From: a bacterium
GTDB taxonomy: Bacteria > Bdellovibrionota_B > Oligoflexia > Silvanigrellales > Silvanigrellaceae
NCBI GenBank assembly: GCA_009918675.1
Contig: RGDM01000005.1
Location: 35,532 to 99,531 of the forward strand
Reading direction: 5' to 3'
DNA length: 64,000 bases
Shown here: positions 25,204 to 33,537 of the stretch, piece by piece
Numbering within the stretch: the first letter of the stretch is position 1
Layout of the letters: the number at the start of each line of letters is the position of its first letter
Notes under the pieces: model-generated
What the model saw: only the letters and a program-made list of their open reading frames with translations
What the model was told of the DNA's origin: nothing
Databases searched by the model: none
Made by a program: the position numbers and the translations under genes

Positions 25204-28200
25204 TTAACCCTTCGGCTCAAGAGCGGATTTGACTTTTGAAGTGTCGATCACCTCTGTGCCAACAAAGAGCGCTTCTGGAATCCATTCCTCGGGCTTGCGG
25301 AATTTAGTCGGCTCCAAGCGTGCCATTGCCGCCAAAACTCTTTGACCATAATCAGTATAAATAACGAATTTCGAGATAACTTCGATTCCGCTACCATAGT
25401 AATCTCTTGCCTTTTTCTGCAGCTGCACGCCCAATTCTGCGAGTTTTGCTTTGACCTTCTGCCAACCTTCACCACTGATGCCTGGAGGCTGAGGAGGATT
25501 CAGCAATTCAGATGCAACAATCTCGTGTGCGTAGCCAATAATATAGAGGCTTGCGACCGACCACTCGGCATCGCCGATGTTCTGAGCGATTGCACTGAAA
25601 CGATCTGTCAGTTTCTTAAGCTCGGCGTTACGTTTCATGATATTTTGTTGAAACTCAGCACCAGACTTGCCTCCCGAAAGTGACTCGCGGCGAAATTTTT
25701 CGAGCGCCGGAAATTCTTGAGCAAAGCGAATCGCGGCAACGAAAGACAGGGCTGGACCGGACACTGCCTTTTTATTGCCTTCATAAAGTCTAACAATCTG
25801 CTGTTGAGCTGTTGAAACTTTACCTGCATTGCCAGCTTTTCGCGCCGCTTCTTCGATGCGATGCCAGATTTCAATCTTCTCAGAGGTTGTCGCGGACAAT
25901 CGCAGCAATGTCTTCTCTGCGAAATCCCAAAATTCTTGATAGCGGCCGGATCGTTCAAGCACGCCACCCAATGAATCCGCAGCTGAAGACGCTGCTGGTC
26001 CGCCGCCGGCAATAACTTTAGGACACACCTCCCGCGCCCGCTCGGCCTGCGACAAAGCCTCATAATACGCACAAGCTCCGGCAAAAATTTTGCCAGCCTT
26101 TGGAGAATTCGGAAAACGCCCCAGATACATGCGCGCGTAATTCACGGCTGTTTGCAATTGCAAACGCCCCGCGGACATATCAATGATCTCGAGCATTGCT
26201 TCACCGACGAGTTCGCTTTTCGGATAGTCAGAGATCACTCGCTGATAAGCTTGCACAGATTTATCAAGTTTATTTGATTTCTTGTAGTTGACACCTGCGT
26301 TAAACCAAGCGGTATCGGCTTTCGCATAGGTGCGGTCGGACGCAAGCTTTTCAAACTCCTGCGCAGCCTGCTCAAACTTTCCGCCTGTTTCAAGCTCTTT
26401 GAGCTCATCAAAGCGATTCGCTCGCTTGATGTCAGCGAGCCGCTTACCCAGATCACCGGTTGCAAGCGCCGGCATAGCAAGAAGATTATTTGTCACTGTC
26501 AGCAGTTTCTTCTTGTCATTTTTGGCCAAAAGCAGAAGAAACTCTGCAGCCATTGTGCCTTCCTTCTTTCCAGCCCTCTCTTTGGCAAGCACCGTCAAGC
26601 GCTTTTCCGCCTGAGCTGGGTTGTTCGTTTTCAGATAAATTTCCGCAGTATCCAACTGGCAATCAAGAGTCCCGGGTTTGCGCGGAAATTGAATCATAAA
26701 GGAATCGCAGACGTCCACATAATCTTGTAGATCTTTGCTTACTGCACGTTGCGGCTGTTCGAGCTTAAATTGCTGAGTTCGAAGCACCGCCATATCTTTT
26801 TGCACGATAAAATAAGCAGATGTGCGCTGATACTCAAATGCCTTTTCGAAACGCTGAGGATCTGATGCTTTGAGATCCTTATTCGCAGTGAAAGACGCAA
26901 ATGATTTTTCAGCATCGCGGAATTGATCGCGTGCGTACTGAAGCTCACCTAAGAGAAACCTAATTTCGAAAGCTTCTTTGCGATTTTGATAGGTTGCAAG
27001 GTAAATCTTGTAGCCCTTGATTGCCTGTTCAAGATAATAAGCACTCTTGTCCTTTTGTCCGAGAAAATGCATTTTTTTGGCATAAGTATAGCCAACGTTA
27101 TGGATCTTCTCCTTCAAATCCTTCAACTCAGGCTGTTGTTCATTGGCCTTCGCCCAGGGCGACTCCGGACTAAACGATTTGTTCAGTTCAACGACTTCCT
27201 TCCACATGAGGCTTTTGTCGTTTTTAAGATTTGCAGTATCGACAATTTGAATTTGCAGTTCGGCAGAGCGCACGTCGTTAGGCTTGCGAGCGATGTATGT
27301 TTTCAATACCCGCACACTTTCGTCGTATTCACCTTTATCTTGCAGCAAATTTGCAAGCTTGTTGAACAAATCGCCCATGCTCTTGTCGCTTGCGTGCTTG
27401 CCCACATAATCGAGGGCCGCATCAATTTCCTTCAACTCAACAAACGCCAGCAGCATGTCACGAACGGATTCATCCTTGAGGCGAACTCGCGAGCCTTTGT
27501 TAAGAGAGTCGGACGAGGCAGAAAGAGAAACAACCAATTTCCATTTATCGAGTGCTTTGCTGAATTGCTGGAGATTAAATAAACACCAGGCAATCTTGAA
27601 CTCTGCCCAAGGACGAATGGGCGCTCGCGTGTATCGTACAACTTCCTGAAAGGAGGTCATTGCCTTTTGAAAGTCGAGCTTTGAAAAATAATACTCGCCC
27701 AACGCATAGTGAGAATCTGCGACTCTTTTGCTATTTGGGAACTTCTGCACAAGGCGACTATAGTATTGTGCCGCTTCCTTGCTTTGACCCAGCTGGTCGA
27801 ATGCATAGGCAAGCTGAAATGTGACTTCATCGATTCCGCGATTTTCAGGATATTCAGTCACAAATTGCTGACAGCGCTGAATAACCTTGCTCACCCACAT
27901 TCTGCTTGCGGTCATGCTGAACTTTGGCTCAACTCCACGACGGCCGCCTTCGTCCCAGCGTTTCCAAGCCTCATCGTAGGAACGTGTCTCATTAAAAAAA
28001 GTCAGAAGCGATTTTTGATGCAAACTTTCAATCAACCGCTTCATAATTTCAGGGCGTTGATCAGATTTGCGTGGCAACTTACCTACCAACGGCTCCATAT
28101 AGCGAATTTCGTTGTCGAGTGCAGAACCAAGATTTTTCTCAATTGAAACCGTTTCAAATTCACTGCGTCCAAAACTACCGCCTTTAGCTTCGCGCTTTTC

Positions 28201-28392
28201 ACGCTCCGATTTTCCTTGCTTTCGTTTTTTATCGACCTCATTGTCTGTTCGCTCTTTCACAGTGACCTGCTGAGGTGCGGCGTTCACTTTTGTTTGTGCA
28301 GAACCGCCCAAAGAACTGGGCCCGGCCGCATGAGCAGATCCTGCTGCAACCATCACAAATGCCACCGAACATAGGCTAATTGACTTTTTCAT
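25204..28392 (-). CDS. Large periplasmic TPR protein (GltD/AgmU-like)
   Basis: 1062 residues with a cleavable signal peptide (KKSISLCSVAFVMVAAGSAHA), a basic, low-complexity segment to about 75, and then many degenerate TPRs through the rest. Clear ones are VTFQLAYAFDQLGQSKEAAQYY, SHYALGEYYFSKLDFQKAM, AWFNAGVNYKKSNKLDKSV and EAMLEIIDMSAGRLQLQT. No enzyme motif is visible. A very large periplasmic TPR protein next to a TolQR motor corresponds to AgmU/GltD of the Myxococcus gliding apparatus; the correspondence is inferred. Its start overlaps the stop of the preceding TPR gene as ATGA, so coupled translation in fixed ratio is likely. Confidence 0.75.
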   Translation of the reverse strand: MKKSISLCSVAFVMVAAGSAHAAGPSSLGGSAQTKVNAAPQQVTVKERTDNEVDKKRKQGKSEREKREAKGGSFGRSEFETVSIEKNLGSALDNEIRYMEPLVGKLPRKSDQRPEIMKRLIESLHQKSLLTFFNETRSYDEAWKRWDEGGRRGVEPKFSMTASRMWVSKVIQRCQQFVTEYPENRGIDEVTFQLAYAFDQLGQSKEAAQYYSRLVQKFPNSKRVADSHYALGEYYFSKLDFQKAMTSFQEVVRYTRAPIRPWAEFKIAWCLFNLQQFSKALDKWKLVVSLSASSDSLNKGSRVRLKDESVRDMLLAFVELKEIDAALDYVGKHASDKSMGDLFNKLANLLQDKGEYDESVRVLKTYIARKPNDVRSAELQIQIVDTANLKNDKSLMWKEVVELNKSFSPESPWAKANEQQPELKDLKEKIHNVGYTYAKKMHFLGQKDKSAYYLEQAIKGYKIYLATYQNRKEAFEIRFLLGELQYARDQFRDAEKSFASFTANKDLKASDPQRFEKAFEYQRTSAYFIVQKDMAVLRTQQFKLEQPQRAVSKDLQDYVDVCDSFMIQFPRKPGTLDCQLDTAEIYLKTNNPAQAEKRLTVLAKERAGKKEGTMAAEFLLLLAKNDKKKLLTVTNNLLAMPALATGDLGKRLADIKRANRFDELKELETGGKFEQAAQEFEKLASDRTYAKADTAWFNAGVNYKKSNKLDKSVQAYQRVISDYPKSELVGEAMLEIIDMSAGRLQLQTAVNYARMYLGRFPNSPKAGKIFAGACAYYEALSQAERAREVCPKVIAGGGPAASSAADSLGGVLERSGRYQEFWDFAEKTLLRLSATTSEKIEIWHRIEEAARKAGNAGKVSTAQQQIVRLYEGNKKAVSGPALSFVAAIRFAQEFPALEKFRRESLSGGKSGAEFQQNIMKRNAELKKLTDRFSAIAQNIGDAEWSVASLYIIGYAHEIVASELLNPPQPPGISGEGWQKVKAKLAELGVQLQKKARDYYGSGIEVISKFVIYTDYGQRVLAAMARLEPTKFRKPEEWIPEALFVGTEVIDTSKVKSALEPKG

Positions 28393-29954
28393 TTCGATTT
28401 GACCTTATTACTGCTTCCGGCACATTTCGAATCTATATTATAGACGTAGGCGCCCAATTCATCTTCCCAGTATTCACCTTCAAATGGCCAATATTCGAGC
28501 TGCTGATTCAGATTCAGGGGGCGCATCCCCTCACCCCAGTCTGTCTTGTCGGCCCCGGTGGGTTCACCTTGATATTCAGTCCGAATCGAATCGGTAATTC
28601 CGCCCAGGAGTTCGAGATTAATAAGCCGAGTTTGGTTGCTCAGATCTTGGAGATAGCGGAACAATTGAACAGCTTGATCAAACGCCTGCTGACCCGTTCG
28701 CTCGGCGGTTGCAACGCGCAAATCATCATAGACCTTCTTTAGAACTTCGCTTGTTGCAGGATCCATGCGCCGACTGCGGAGCAATGACTTTTCGCGATCC
28801 AACCCACGCACAACTGCCTGACCTTCTTTGAAAGACTCCGAACGACTCACGGAGTCAACGATATCCACTGCAGCAGTAAATTCCTTCAATGTTTTTGTAT
28901 TGCGATAGCGTGTTACAACATCATAAAAGCCAGAATATTGCTGGTTGTATGTCTTGAGCAGTCGATTCAAATCAGAAAATTTGGTGCGATAGCGATCCTG
29001 AAATCGTTTGAGGGAGTCTTTGACATTTTCATAACGACACAGGCGGAGATAGGTGATTGCAGAGAGAATATAACTCTCTGGATAAAATCGGCTTTGAAAA
29101 AATGGCGAATGGATGGTGTGGAGATTGCCCAAAGCATTGTTATGCTTTTGGATCATAAAAAAGCCCCAAGCCCCCTCAAGAAGTGTCTCAAGCCAGAGGT
29201 CAGAATCTCTCGGAATACGCGAATAGTTATCAAATGCAGCGCGGTATTCCTTTCGTTCGTAGAAAACCCGAGCCAAGTTGAGAGTCGCTAATTGCCTAAC
29301 ATTGTCACTTGTAGCTCTTGCTTGAGCTCGTTTGAATGCATCGACAGCTGAATCGGAGTTCTTAACGACAGAATAGATAATCCCGAGATAATATTGTGCG
29401 AGTGAAAAGTAGGGACTGCTGCTTGGGACTCGGTCGAAATCGGCACGCGCACGCACCAAATTGGCTGGATTCGTTGGGTTACTATCGAACGCCTCCAAGC
29501 CTTTATAATAGAAATAAAACCCCTGTGCCGAATTCGGAATTGCGAGCGGATCAAGCTTTGTTTGAAATAATCCGGCAATATTAGCTCGTCCGAGAGGAAT
29601 GCGCGCGTTGATTTCGCTCAAAGACTCCAACGCTGGTCGGAAAAAGTCGTTCTTGGCACCTTGCTGAACGAGTCGACCAAAAAAGTACGAAGACCCGTAC
29701 GGAAAACCTGCGCCCTTGAGAGCTTGCGCCAAGCCAAATTCAGCTTGCGCCTTGACGTCGCCTCCGGACGAGTTCATGAGTTGATAGAACATGCGTGTTG
29801 CATTGATATAATCGCCCGCCCGAAGGACCCGTTTGGCATCATCAAGTGGAGCTGAGGTTGCTTGCAGAGACGAACAAAGCAATACACATAGACCAACCTT
29901 TCTGACGATTGCCAGAAGCTTCGGAGAACTCTTTTTTTCAATGCGTTGCTTCAT
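28389..29954 (-). CDS. Exported TPR protein of the same machinery (GltC-like)
   Basis: 521 residues beginning with a basic region and hydrophobic segment (LLAIVRKVGLCVLLCSSLQATSA), probably a signal peptide. Tetratricopeptide-like helices follow, such as AEFGLAQALKGAGFPYGSSYFF, LAQYYLGIIYSVVKNSDSAVDAF and LATLNLARVFYERKEYRAA. A long helical region without obvious repeats makes up the C-terminal half. The start could be ATG 29954 or GTG 29963; neither has a strong ribosome site, and I use the ATG. It overlaps the large TPR gene by 4 bp. Position and architecture suggest the periplasmic TPR component called GltC in Myxococcus, but that name is a guess. Confidence 0.7.
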   Translation of the reverse strand: MKQRIEKKSSPKLLAIVRKVGLCVLLCSSLQATSAPLDDAKRVLRAGDYINATRMFYQLMNSSGGDVKAQAEFGLAQALKGAGFPYGSSYFFGRLVQQGAKNDFFRPALESLSEINARIPLGRANIAGLFQTKLDPLAIPNSAQGFYFYYKGLEAFDSNPTNPANLVRARADFDRVPSSSPYFSLAQYYLGIIYSVVKNSDSAVDAFKRAQARATSDNVRQLATLNLARVFYERKEYRAAFDNYSRIPRDSDLWLETLLEGAWGFFMIQKHNNALGNLHTIHSPFFQSRFYPESYILSAITYLRLCRYENVKDSLKRFQDRYRTKFSDLNRLLKTYNQQYSGFYDVVTRYRNTKTLKEFTAAVDIVDSVSRSESFKEGQAVVRGLDREKSLLRSRRMDPATSEVLKKVYDDLRVATAERTGQQAFDQAVQLFRYLQDLSNQTRLINLELLGGITDSIRTEYQGEPTGADKTDWGEGMRPLNLNQQLEYWPFEGEYWEDELGAYVYNIDSKCAGSSNKVKSK

Positions 29955-29974
29955 ATCCACCACATCATCTCAAC

Positions 29975-30667
29975 TCAAAAGTAGTAGCTCGCACCGATCG
30001 ACAAGGCTACACTTTGCTCCATGCCGCCATCTTTTCCAGCAATAAAATAATCTCTGAGATACCAATTCAGTGCTGAAAACTTGTTAAGAAAATAGCGTTG
30101 CCCGGTTCCAAAACTAAACTGGACCGGACTGTATTTAATTGCGGGAGTAAGCACCTCGCCCGGGGCCAATGGCTTGCATCCGCCGAAGCGCTTTTGCATG
30201 TTCGCAACGCCCGCACCCCCCAGCAGAAACCAGTCAAAATAAATAACGTCACCACTGCTCAGCTGGTACTTGCCGTAGATGGGAGTCACCGCAGCTCCTC
30301 CACCTGCGAGCATTTGGATCTCACTAATTTTTGGCTCAATTGCGAACTTGGTACCCAATTCGACACAATCTGATTTATTGCTTGTCAGACCGAGTGCACC
30401 TTCACCAAAAAGCTCAAGCCATTCAGCAACATGAAGACCGGCGTGAAGTCCGGGAAGAAAAGTGTAGGTGTATGTGCTATTCATCACAGCACCAAGCGTG
30501 GCGCCAAGTTCAAGGCGAACAGACTTCTGAAAATATTTTGGACGAATCACACGAATTTCGAATTGGCTAAACTGCGCCCCTGCTGCGCTCTCTGAAGCAA
30601 AAGCAGATTGAGGCAGACCTATCGGAAGAGCTGCAACTAATAATGCGATGAAACTTCGAATCTTCAC
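29975..30667 (-). CDS. Outer-membrane beta-barrel protein of the machinery
   Basis: 230 residues with a signal peptide (FIALLVAALPIGLPQSAFA) followed by about 200 residues in the alternating pattern of a small barrel (for example VRLELGATLGAVMNSTYTYTFL and LDWFLL-type strands). It ends in ASYYF, a C-terminal aromatic signal for BamA-dependent insertion. The start is a GTG at 30667 (AGAGGGATG upstream), 1 bp after the ExbD-like gene. It probably provides the outer-membrane part of the trans-envelope complex, comparable to the barrels GltA/GltB/GltH in Myxococcus, which also come with TolQR-type motors. Which of these it corresponds to cannot be decided by eye. Confidence 0.7.
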   Translation of the reverse strand: MKIRSFIALLVAALPIGLPQSAFASESAAGAQFSQFEIRVIRPKYFQKSVRLELGATLGAVMNSTYTYTFLPGLHAGLHVAEWLELFGEGALGLTSNKSDCVELGTKFAIEPKISEIQMLAGGGAAVTPIYGKYQLSSGDVIYFDWFLLGGAGVANMQKRFGGCKPLAPGEVLTPAIKYSPVQFSFGTGQRYFLNKFSALNWYLRDYFIAGKDGGMEQSVALSIGASYYF

Positions 30668-30668
30668 T

Positions 30669-31187
30669 TTAGTTTACATCCCTCTTCTGCACGGCAAACT
30701 TCCAGGAAATGAATTCAGCTTGCTGAGCCGATGCTAGAACCCTTTTTATGATTCTGTAGGGAATCACTTTGTCCGCTTCCAGGACTAAGGTTGAAACATC
30801 AGCATTACTCAAACCGAGATTTTTCTGACGATTCTTAAGAGTGTCGTTCTGAGCCTTAAGGCGCTTGAACTCATCGTAGGCCTTGCGAATTGCGCCCTGC
30901 CCATCTTTTTTATATGCCTCAACAACATCTTTTGCATCTGCAGTCAGTGGAATCTTAAGCCCGCCCTGAAGAAGAATTTCAGTTTTCGTAATGGATACAG
31001 AAGCAGCCGAGTCGAGACTTAGCTTGACTGCCGAGACAGGGAGCTCCAAGTTCGCTGATGCTTCCGTACTTTCGCCACTCACAGAAAAGTTCATCAGCAA
31101 AAACACAATCAAGATGCTGAACACATCCAACATCGGATAGAGATTTAACGAAAACGATTCTTTTCTACCGACATCAACGCCTGCCAT
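30669..31187 (-). CDS. ExbD/TolR family motor protein (second copy)
   Basis: 172 residues with the ExbD/TolR layout: short cytoplasmic N-terminus, one membrane helix, periplasmic domain. The helix MLDVFSILIVFLLMNFSV (about 19-36) carries the conserved proton-conducting Asp. The periplasmic part includes a helical stretch (about 85-125) longer than in classical ExbD and ends in a domain like TolR-C. ATG 31187 has GAGGTCGTC upstream. It is paired with another ExbD gene (7 bp away) and a TolQ-type gene. Two different ExbD-type subunits per TolQ match AglQ and AglS with AglR in Myxococcus. Confidence 0.87.
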   Translation of the reverse strand: MAGVDVGRKESFSLNLYPMLDVFSILIVFLLMNFSVSGESTEASANLELPVSAVKLSLDSAASVSITKTEILLQGGLKIPLTADAKDVVEAYKKDGQGAIRKAYDEFKRLKAQNDTLKNRQKNLGLSNADVSTLVLEADKVIPYRIIKRVLASAQQAEFISWKFAVQKRDVN

Positions 31188-31194
31188 GACGACC

Positions 31195-31755
31195 TCAATC
31201 TGCGAAAATCACATTGCCAAGGACAATTTTTGTCACCAGATTCGAAGCGTCCACCCCAGACGGAAACTTATAGTCCGCAGGAAATGGAATCGGAGTGCGC
31301 CCAGGGCGCAGTTCACGAACAGCATCAAGAACTAAGACAAGCTTTTCATAGTTCACTTCTTGCTGAGTGAAGATTGTGACCTTGTCGAATTTTGGATTCT
31401 CTTTACGGATCGCGTAAATACGCGCCTGCACTTTATCGAGCGCATCTTCAGTGAGCGGGACCTCGAATTCATCAACCGGAACCGAACTTGCGGTTGTTGC
31501 TTGTTGGTATTTAACCGAAGACGTATCGATAGTCAGGTTCACGGTCTTCTCTGGATTCTTGTCAATGTCTTCCTGCTTTGGCGGCGGCTGACTTGATAAA
31601 AACGGAACTTCGATGCGGGTTTCACCGGTTGCAGAAAACACCGAAGTCGCCAAAAGGAAGATGATAAGAACGGAGAACAAATCGAGCATGGGTGTGACGT
31701 TCACATCAAATGCAGTCGCCACCTGCTTGCGTTTTTTGAGCTTAAACCCGCTCAT
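31195..31755 (-). CDS. ExbD/TolR family motor protein (first copy)
   Basis: 186 residues, with one membrane helix in VTPMLDLFSVLIIFLLATSVF (Asp of the proton path) and a periplasmic domain (about 50-186) ending in PSGVDASNLVTKIVLGNVIFAD. It differs clearly from the downstream ExbD homologue, so the motor probably contains a heterodimer. ATG 31755 is preceded by AAAGGGTGA. It lies 20 bp after the TolQ-type gene and has the same orientation. Role: uses proton-motive force together with the TolQ homologue to drive conformational change in the periplasmic TPR/TonB-type partners. Confidence 0.88.
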   Translation of the reverse strand: MSGFKLKKRKQVATAFDVNVTPMLDLFSVLIIFLLATSVFSATGETRIEVPFLSSQPPPKQEDIDKNPEKTVNLTIDTSSVKYQQATTASSVPVDEFEVPLTEDALDKVQARIYAIRKENPKFDKVTIFTQQEVNYEKLVLVLDAVRELRPGRTPIPFPADYKFPSGVDASNLVTKIVLGNVIFAD

Positions 31756-31775
31756 CGTTCACCCTTTCGGAAGAG

Positions 31776-32435
31776 TTATTCAGCAGAAGACTTGGAAGCA
31801 AGATTGGTGCGTCGCATTTGCAAAAGCTCGATAAGCTTTGCTGCGAATTCGTCGGTTGTCTCAGTGGTTGAGTTGGCCTTGAAAGTTAAAGCACCATGCA
31901 AAACCATTGCGACAAGAGCAGTTCCCAGGCCGAATCCCGTTGCATAGAGAGCATGCGAAATACCCTCTGCAAGACGGGTCTGCTTGGCAGCACCTGTCAG
32001 CGTTGCAACCGCACCGAAGGAGGTGATGAGGCCCGCAATAGTTCCGAGCAATCCAAGCAAAGTCGTAATATTTGCGAACGTTCCAAAATACGAGAGGTAG
32101 CGATTGACCAGCGGAAGTCGCTCGAGAGTCGCAGACTCAATCGCGTTTTGCGTTTCTTCACCCGTACGGCTTGCGCTTTGCAAACCCTTCTTCCAGACCC
32201 GTGGAAGAATTTGCTTGGATGGCTGGCGCTCGCACAAACGAATGGCGCTTTCAATTTGATTGTTTGCAACTTGCTTATAAAGCTCCGCCCACATTCCACG
32301 CGCATTGGGGGTGTCGAACACAAAATAAAGCAGCCATCCGCGCCACAAACCAAGCGCAACCACGCACATAAAAAAGAAGAGGATCACGTACATGATCCAG
32401 CCGCCGAACATAAACGCTCTTTGAATAAACTCCAT
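31776..32435 (-). CDS. MotA/TolQ/ExbB family proton-channel protein (AglR-like)
   Basis: 219 residues, with three membrane segments typical of TolQ/ExbB: WIMYVILFFFMCVVALGLW near the N-terminus, then NITTLLGLLGTIAGLITSF (about 130-150) and ALYATGFGLGTALVAMVLH (about 170-190). A cytoplasmic loop of about 80 residues lies between the first and second. The ATG at 32435 has AGGGGGTG at correct spacing; an upstream GTG at 32444 would lie within that site. It is the first gene of the machinery operon, as aglR is the first motor gene in Myxococcus. The thioredoxin-like gene lies 86 bp upstream on the same strand. Confidence 0.9.
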   Translation of the reverse strand: MEFIQRAFMFGGWIMYVILFFFMCVVALGLWRGWLLYFVFDTPNARGMWAELYKQVANNQIESAIRLCERQPSKQILPRVWKKGLQSASRTGEETQNAIESATLERLPLVNRYLSYFGTFANITTLLGLLGTIAGLITSFGAVATLTGAAKQTRLAEGISHALYATGFGLGTALVAMVLHGALTFKANSTTETTDEFAAKLIELLQMRRTNLASKSSAE

Positions 32436-32521
32436 GCCAAGCACCCCCTGAACTCAGAGACAATTTCGTTTAAGAGTTTAGGGAGGTTGGGAGATGTGAG
32501 TCAATGTTACTTAATTGGCCG

Positions 32522-33121
32522 TCAAAAATCAGTCCACAGCTTCAACTTATCGTAAACAGACCCCAAATCAGTCTCACTCGGGAGTTCGAACTTAAGTAAC
32601 AACTGACCATCGCGCGCCAACAACCAACAACTCGGGACCTTAGGGTTTTTTAGGCTATCAACAAATTCGGTTTGTGCTAATCCAAAAAGGTAACGTGGCT
32701 TGTTTTGTTCCGCCCAAGCAGCAAGACTCTCGGAAGTGTCGTGAGAAAACGCAGCAACGGCTGCAATTTTTCGCTGGGTAAAAAATTCGTAGTTCTTTTC
32801 GAAGTAATTGTGCAACGTCATGCTCTGTTTATTCCAAGTCCCCAGCAAACAAAGAAAGGAAAAACGGTAGGCATTTGCCTCAAAGGGCAGTCCCCGAGAT
32901 TTACCCGGTTGAAGTAACTTAAGCGCAGGCAGAGTCACACGTCTCTCATACGGAGAGGGGTCTGGTGTTGGTTTTGATCCTGCAGGCACACTCGGACTGT
33001 TTGCGAGGGCAGCCCCCGAGACAAACAGCAAGACGCAGACTGTCGGCAAAAATAAAGAACAACCTCTTCGAGCAATCCTGACGTGAAGCCGATTATGATT
33101 CGATTTCGCAGCAAACATCAT
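32522..33121 (-). CDS. Exported thioredoxin-fold protein lacking the CxxC motif
   Basis: 199 residues: basic N-terminus, hydrophobic segment FLPTVCVLLFVSGAALA (signal peptide or anchor), Pro-rich linker, then an AhpC/TlpA-like thioredoxin fold. In the position of W-C-x-x-C the sequence reads LGTWNKQSM, so no redox cysteines remain. Later landmarks are the cis-Pro-like KVPSCWLLARDGQLLLKFELP strand pair. I chose the ATG at 33121 (GGGAG upstream); the frame is open to 33289 without a good site. It is upstream of the TolQ-type gene with the same direction and may belong to the machinery. A structural, non-redox role is inferred. Confidence 0.7.
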   Translation of the reverse strand: MMFAAKSNHNRLHVRIARRGCSLFLPTVCVLLFVSGAALANSPSVPAGSKPTPDPSPYERRVTLPALKLLQPGKSRGLPFEANAYRFSFLCLLGTWNKQSMTLHNYFEKNYEFFTQRKIAAVAAFSHDTSESLAAWAEQNKPRYLFGLAQTEFVDSLKNPKVPSCWLLARDGQLLLKFELPSETDLGSVYDKLKLWTDF

Positions 33122-33204
33122 TTGACTCCCAAGCTTTGAGGTGACTCCTGCAACAGAGTCGGTATTATTATCCATCGAACTCAGACAGAGGGAACGAGGA
33201 CACC

Positions 33205-33537
33205 TTGGAATACATTGACACGTCGACACGATCCGAACCTCATGCTGAAAATTTAAGCAACAAGCGCTCTGCCGAGAACGTCTGGGCAATGCCTTGGCAA
33301 GAGCTTTCGGTTGTACTTGGTCACCAGAATATTCTTTCTCATCGAAACTTGAATATCCCTCACCGCGAACGTTCTGCCGAATTCCTCAGGCACTGCGGAT
33401 TCGACTTAGGTCACTTCGAACACCGAAAACACTCCTACTTATGGAAGATCCCCGCCGGCTCTTGGTGTATTCAAGCCAACGTTCTCCACGACGGCGTTAC
33501 TTACGCCTCTGGGCTTGTTCCATACTTAAAGTCATGA
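33205..33537 (+). CDS. N-terminal part of a TIGR04552-like protein, broken by a frame change
   Basis: A 110-residue frame with a TTG start (GAGGACACC upstream). The section WQELSVVLGHQNILSHRNLNIPHRERSAEFLRHCGFD resembles, from memory, the N-terminal domain of TIGR04552-type proteins found mainly in delta-proteobacteria. Family similarity seems to stop after about residue 75 (HFEHRK), and the expected continuation (MEDPRRLLVYSS...LWACSILKVM) lies in the -1 frame. At 33426-33429 an A-AAA site allows that change. The residues after it in this frame are probably either unused or the product of non-shifted ribosomes. The stop overlaps an ATG of the second frame (ATGA, 33534-33537), so simple translational coupling is an alternative. 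Confidence 0.6.
   Translation: MEYIDTSTRSEPHAENLSNKRSAENVWAMPWQELSVVLGHQNILSHRNLNIPHRERSAEFLRHCGFDLGHFEHRKHSYLWKIPAGSWCIQANVLHDGVTYASGLVPYLKS
33426..33429 (+). other. Possible -1 frameshift site (A-AAA)
   Basis: Reading CGA AAA CAC in the upstream frame, a lysyl-tRNA on AAA (33427-33429) could slip back one base onto the A of CGA and still pair fully. Reading would then continue ACA CTC CTA CTT ATG in the frame of the downstream segment. It is not a full X-XXY-YYZ heptamer. The alternatives are a genuine one-base deletion (pseudogene) or an assembly error in a short A run. Confidence 0.4.

Noticed and set aside
33460..33537. Independent 110-residue protein as a separate functional gene
   Set aside because: Its C-terminal third lacks family-like sequence, and the expected continuation is in the -1 frame; kept only as the N-terminal part of a broken or shifted gene.
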